Made by a program: the position numbers and the translations under genes
In this document: one piece after another, positions 31,312-32,081 of the stretch
Layout of the letters: each line of letters begins with the position of its first letter
Numbering within the stretch: position 1 is the stretch's first letter
Notes under the pieces: model-generated
Database searches by the model: none
Told to the model about the DNA's origin: nothing
The model's input: only the letters and a program-made list of their open reading frames with translations
DNA from: RUG14121 sp964533935
GTDB lineage: Bacteria; Bacillota_I; Bacilli_A; RF39; UBA660
NCBI GenBank assembly: GCA_964533935.1
Contig: CAZHOG010000012.1
Coordinates: forward strand, 1 to 32,081
DNA length: 32,081 nt
Direction: 5' to 3'

Positions 31312-32081
31312 TCAGCATTTACTTCAGTTGTATTATTTAACGATGTTGCTATATTTAATAAATCTTGTTTATCTAAAGAGGTTCCTGTTAAATAATAATT
31401 AATGTTATTACTTGTCCAAGTTAATGAATTAGAAGATAAGGCCCCAACTGAATCATTAATTATTGCAGGATCACCATATACAGGAATTATCTCAAATTCA
31501 TCTGCTGTATTCATAGTTTCCTCAACTAACACAAAACTATTATCACCACCAAATGTTAATATTACTCTTTCACCATCTTCAGTATTAACAACATCTTTAC
31601 TTTTTAATGATGTATTTTCTGGAACATATAATGGATAAATTATATCTTCTATTGAACTAGTAGTTTTATTTTCTTCTGATTTAGTTTCAGTATTTTCACT
31701 ATCTTTTTTACTTTTACATTCATTATCACATTGAGGTGCAGTTATTAAATCATCTAATTTAAAATCGTCATCATCCAAATTGGCTTTCATATCTATTTTA
31801 TTAAATTGAACTTTAATTTTTATTTTATCTTTATTATTATATACTTCTACTTTCTTTAAAGTCATTGATTTATCAAAATATACTTTTTCATATATTAATT
31901 CTTCATTATTAGGATATGAAACATTATTTTTTATAATATACATATCATCTTTTTCAATAAACTCACTCTTTGAATCTTTTGACATATCATTTAAAAGTGA
32001 ATTCAATAAATATGATTGACTACTATTATTTGGCCACTCACTTTGAAATTTAAAACTTTTATTTAATGCTGGTGTTACTAC
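31305..32081 (-). CDS. LolA-like (GerS-type) and DUF4367 protein, 5' end cut by the window edge
   Basis: The frame is open to 32081 without a stop, so the start lies outside and 31305-32006 is not the full gene. The first visible part (SEWPNNSSQSYLLNSLLNDM, KDDMYIIKNNVSYPNNEELI, VYFDKSMTLKKVEVYNNKD, FNKIDMKANLDDDDFKL) matches LolA-like outer-lipoprotein-sorting/GerS domains. After a Ser/Glu/Lys-rich linker comes DUF4367: YPLYVPENTSLKSKDVV, VILTFGGDNSFVLVEE, and SLTWTSNNINYYLTGTSLDK near the end, with LLNIATSL. A lipoprotein signal is expected upstream but not visible. Such proteins are surface-exposed, with unknown function outside spore germination. Confidence 0.8.
   Translation of the reverse strand, partial: VVTPALNKSFKFQSEWPNNSSQSYLLNSLLNDMSKDSKSEFIEKDDMYIIKNNVSYPNNEELIYEKVYFDKSMTLKKVEVYNNKDKIKIKVQFNKIDMKANLDDDDFKLDDLITAPQCDNECKSKKDSENTETKSEENKTTSSIEDIIYPLYVPENTSLKSKDVVNTEDGERVILTFGGDNSFVLVEETMNTADEFEIIPVYGDPAIINDSVGALSSNSLTWTSNNINYYLTGTSLDKQDLLNIATSLNNTTEVNAEK

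Overview
The window is one very AT-rich, densely packed stretch of a low-GC Gram-positive-type chromosome. Coding capacity fits the standard bacterial code: TGA and TAG both act as stops and the proteins use TGG for Trp. Nearly every gene starts with a purine-rich Shine-Dalgarno site, and promoters are sigma-A-like, often with extended -10 boxes. The housekeeping genes (rnr, smpB, secG, tsaB/rimI/tsaD/tsaE, yvcK) together with membrane-anchored SH3, DUF3048 and DUF4367 proteins suggest an uncultured Bacilli/Firmicutes lineage of the kind found in gut metagenomes. That placement is inference. The run of exactly 100 Ns shows that the source is a draft assembly.

Positions 1-900 hold a secreted Cys-rich protein with five 26-residue repeats, preceded by a promoter and an attenuator-like hairpin. 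Positions 947-13546 (all minus strand) form a cell-surface polysaccharide locus. It contains an ABC-2 exporter (ATPase and permease), a rhamnosyltransferase-like GT2, a tandem double GT-B glycosyltransferase, a methyltransferase/RgpF/HAD gene broken into two ORFs, a DUF2142 membrane protein, a GT-C-like membrane protein and a GtrB/DPM1-like polyprenyl-phosphate sugar transferase. A divergent plus-strand GT-C-like membrane gene (13684-16084) contains the N gap. Together these genes could build a glycan on a lipid or nucleotide-sugar donor, export it through the ABC-2 pump and decorate it outside the membrane.

Positions 16113-17877 hold yvcK, with no ordinary start codon, behind a GT2 glycosyltransferase. 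A plus-strand Rpn/PD-(D/E)XK-type protein with a 12-nt tandem repeat follows at 17985-18923. Positions 18938-24648 hold the t6A tRNA-modification genes in two units: tsaB-rimI-tsaD, and tsaE followed by an MFS-like transporter, an unlisted 53-residue membrane protein, an SH3-repeat surface protein and a small membrane protein.

Positions 24720-32081 hold small membrane-anchored proteins, a DUF3048 protein, an RNA quality-control unit (pilin-like gene, rnr, smpB), secG behind a possible thioredoxin-fold protein, and a 5'-truncated LolA-like/DUF4367 protein. Intergenic regions are short, with no stretch over 300 bases lacking a gene. In several of them the T-tract or loop of one gene's terminator occupies the -35 position of the next gene's promoter. 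No tRNA, rRNA, tmRNA, CRISPR array or insertion sequence was seen.
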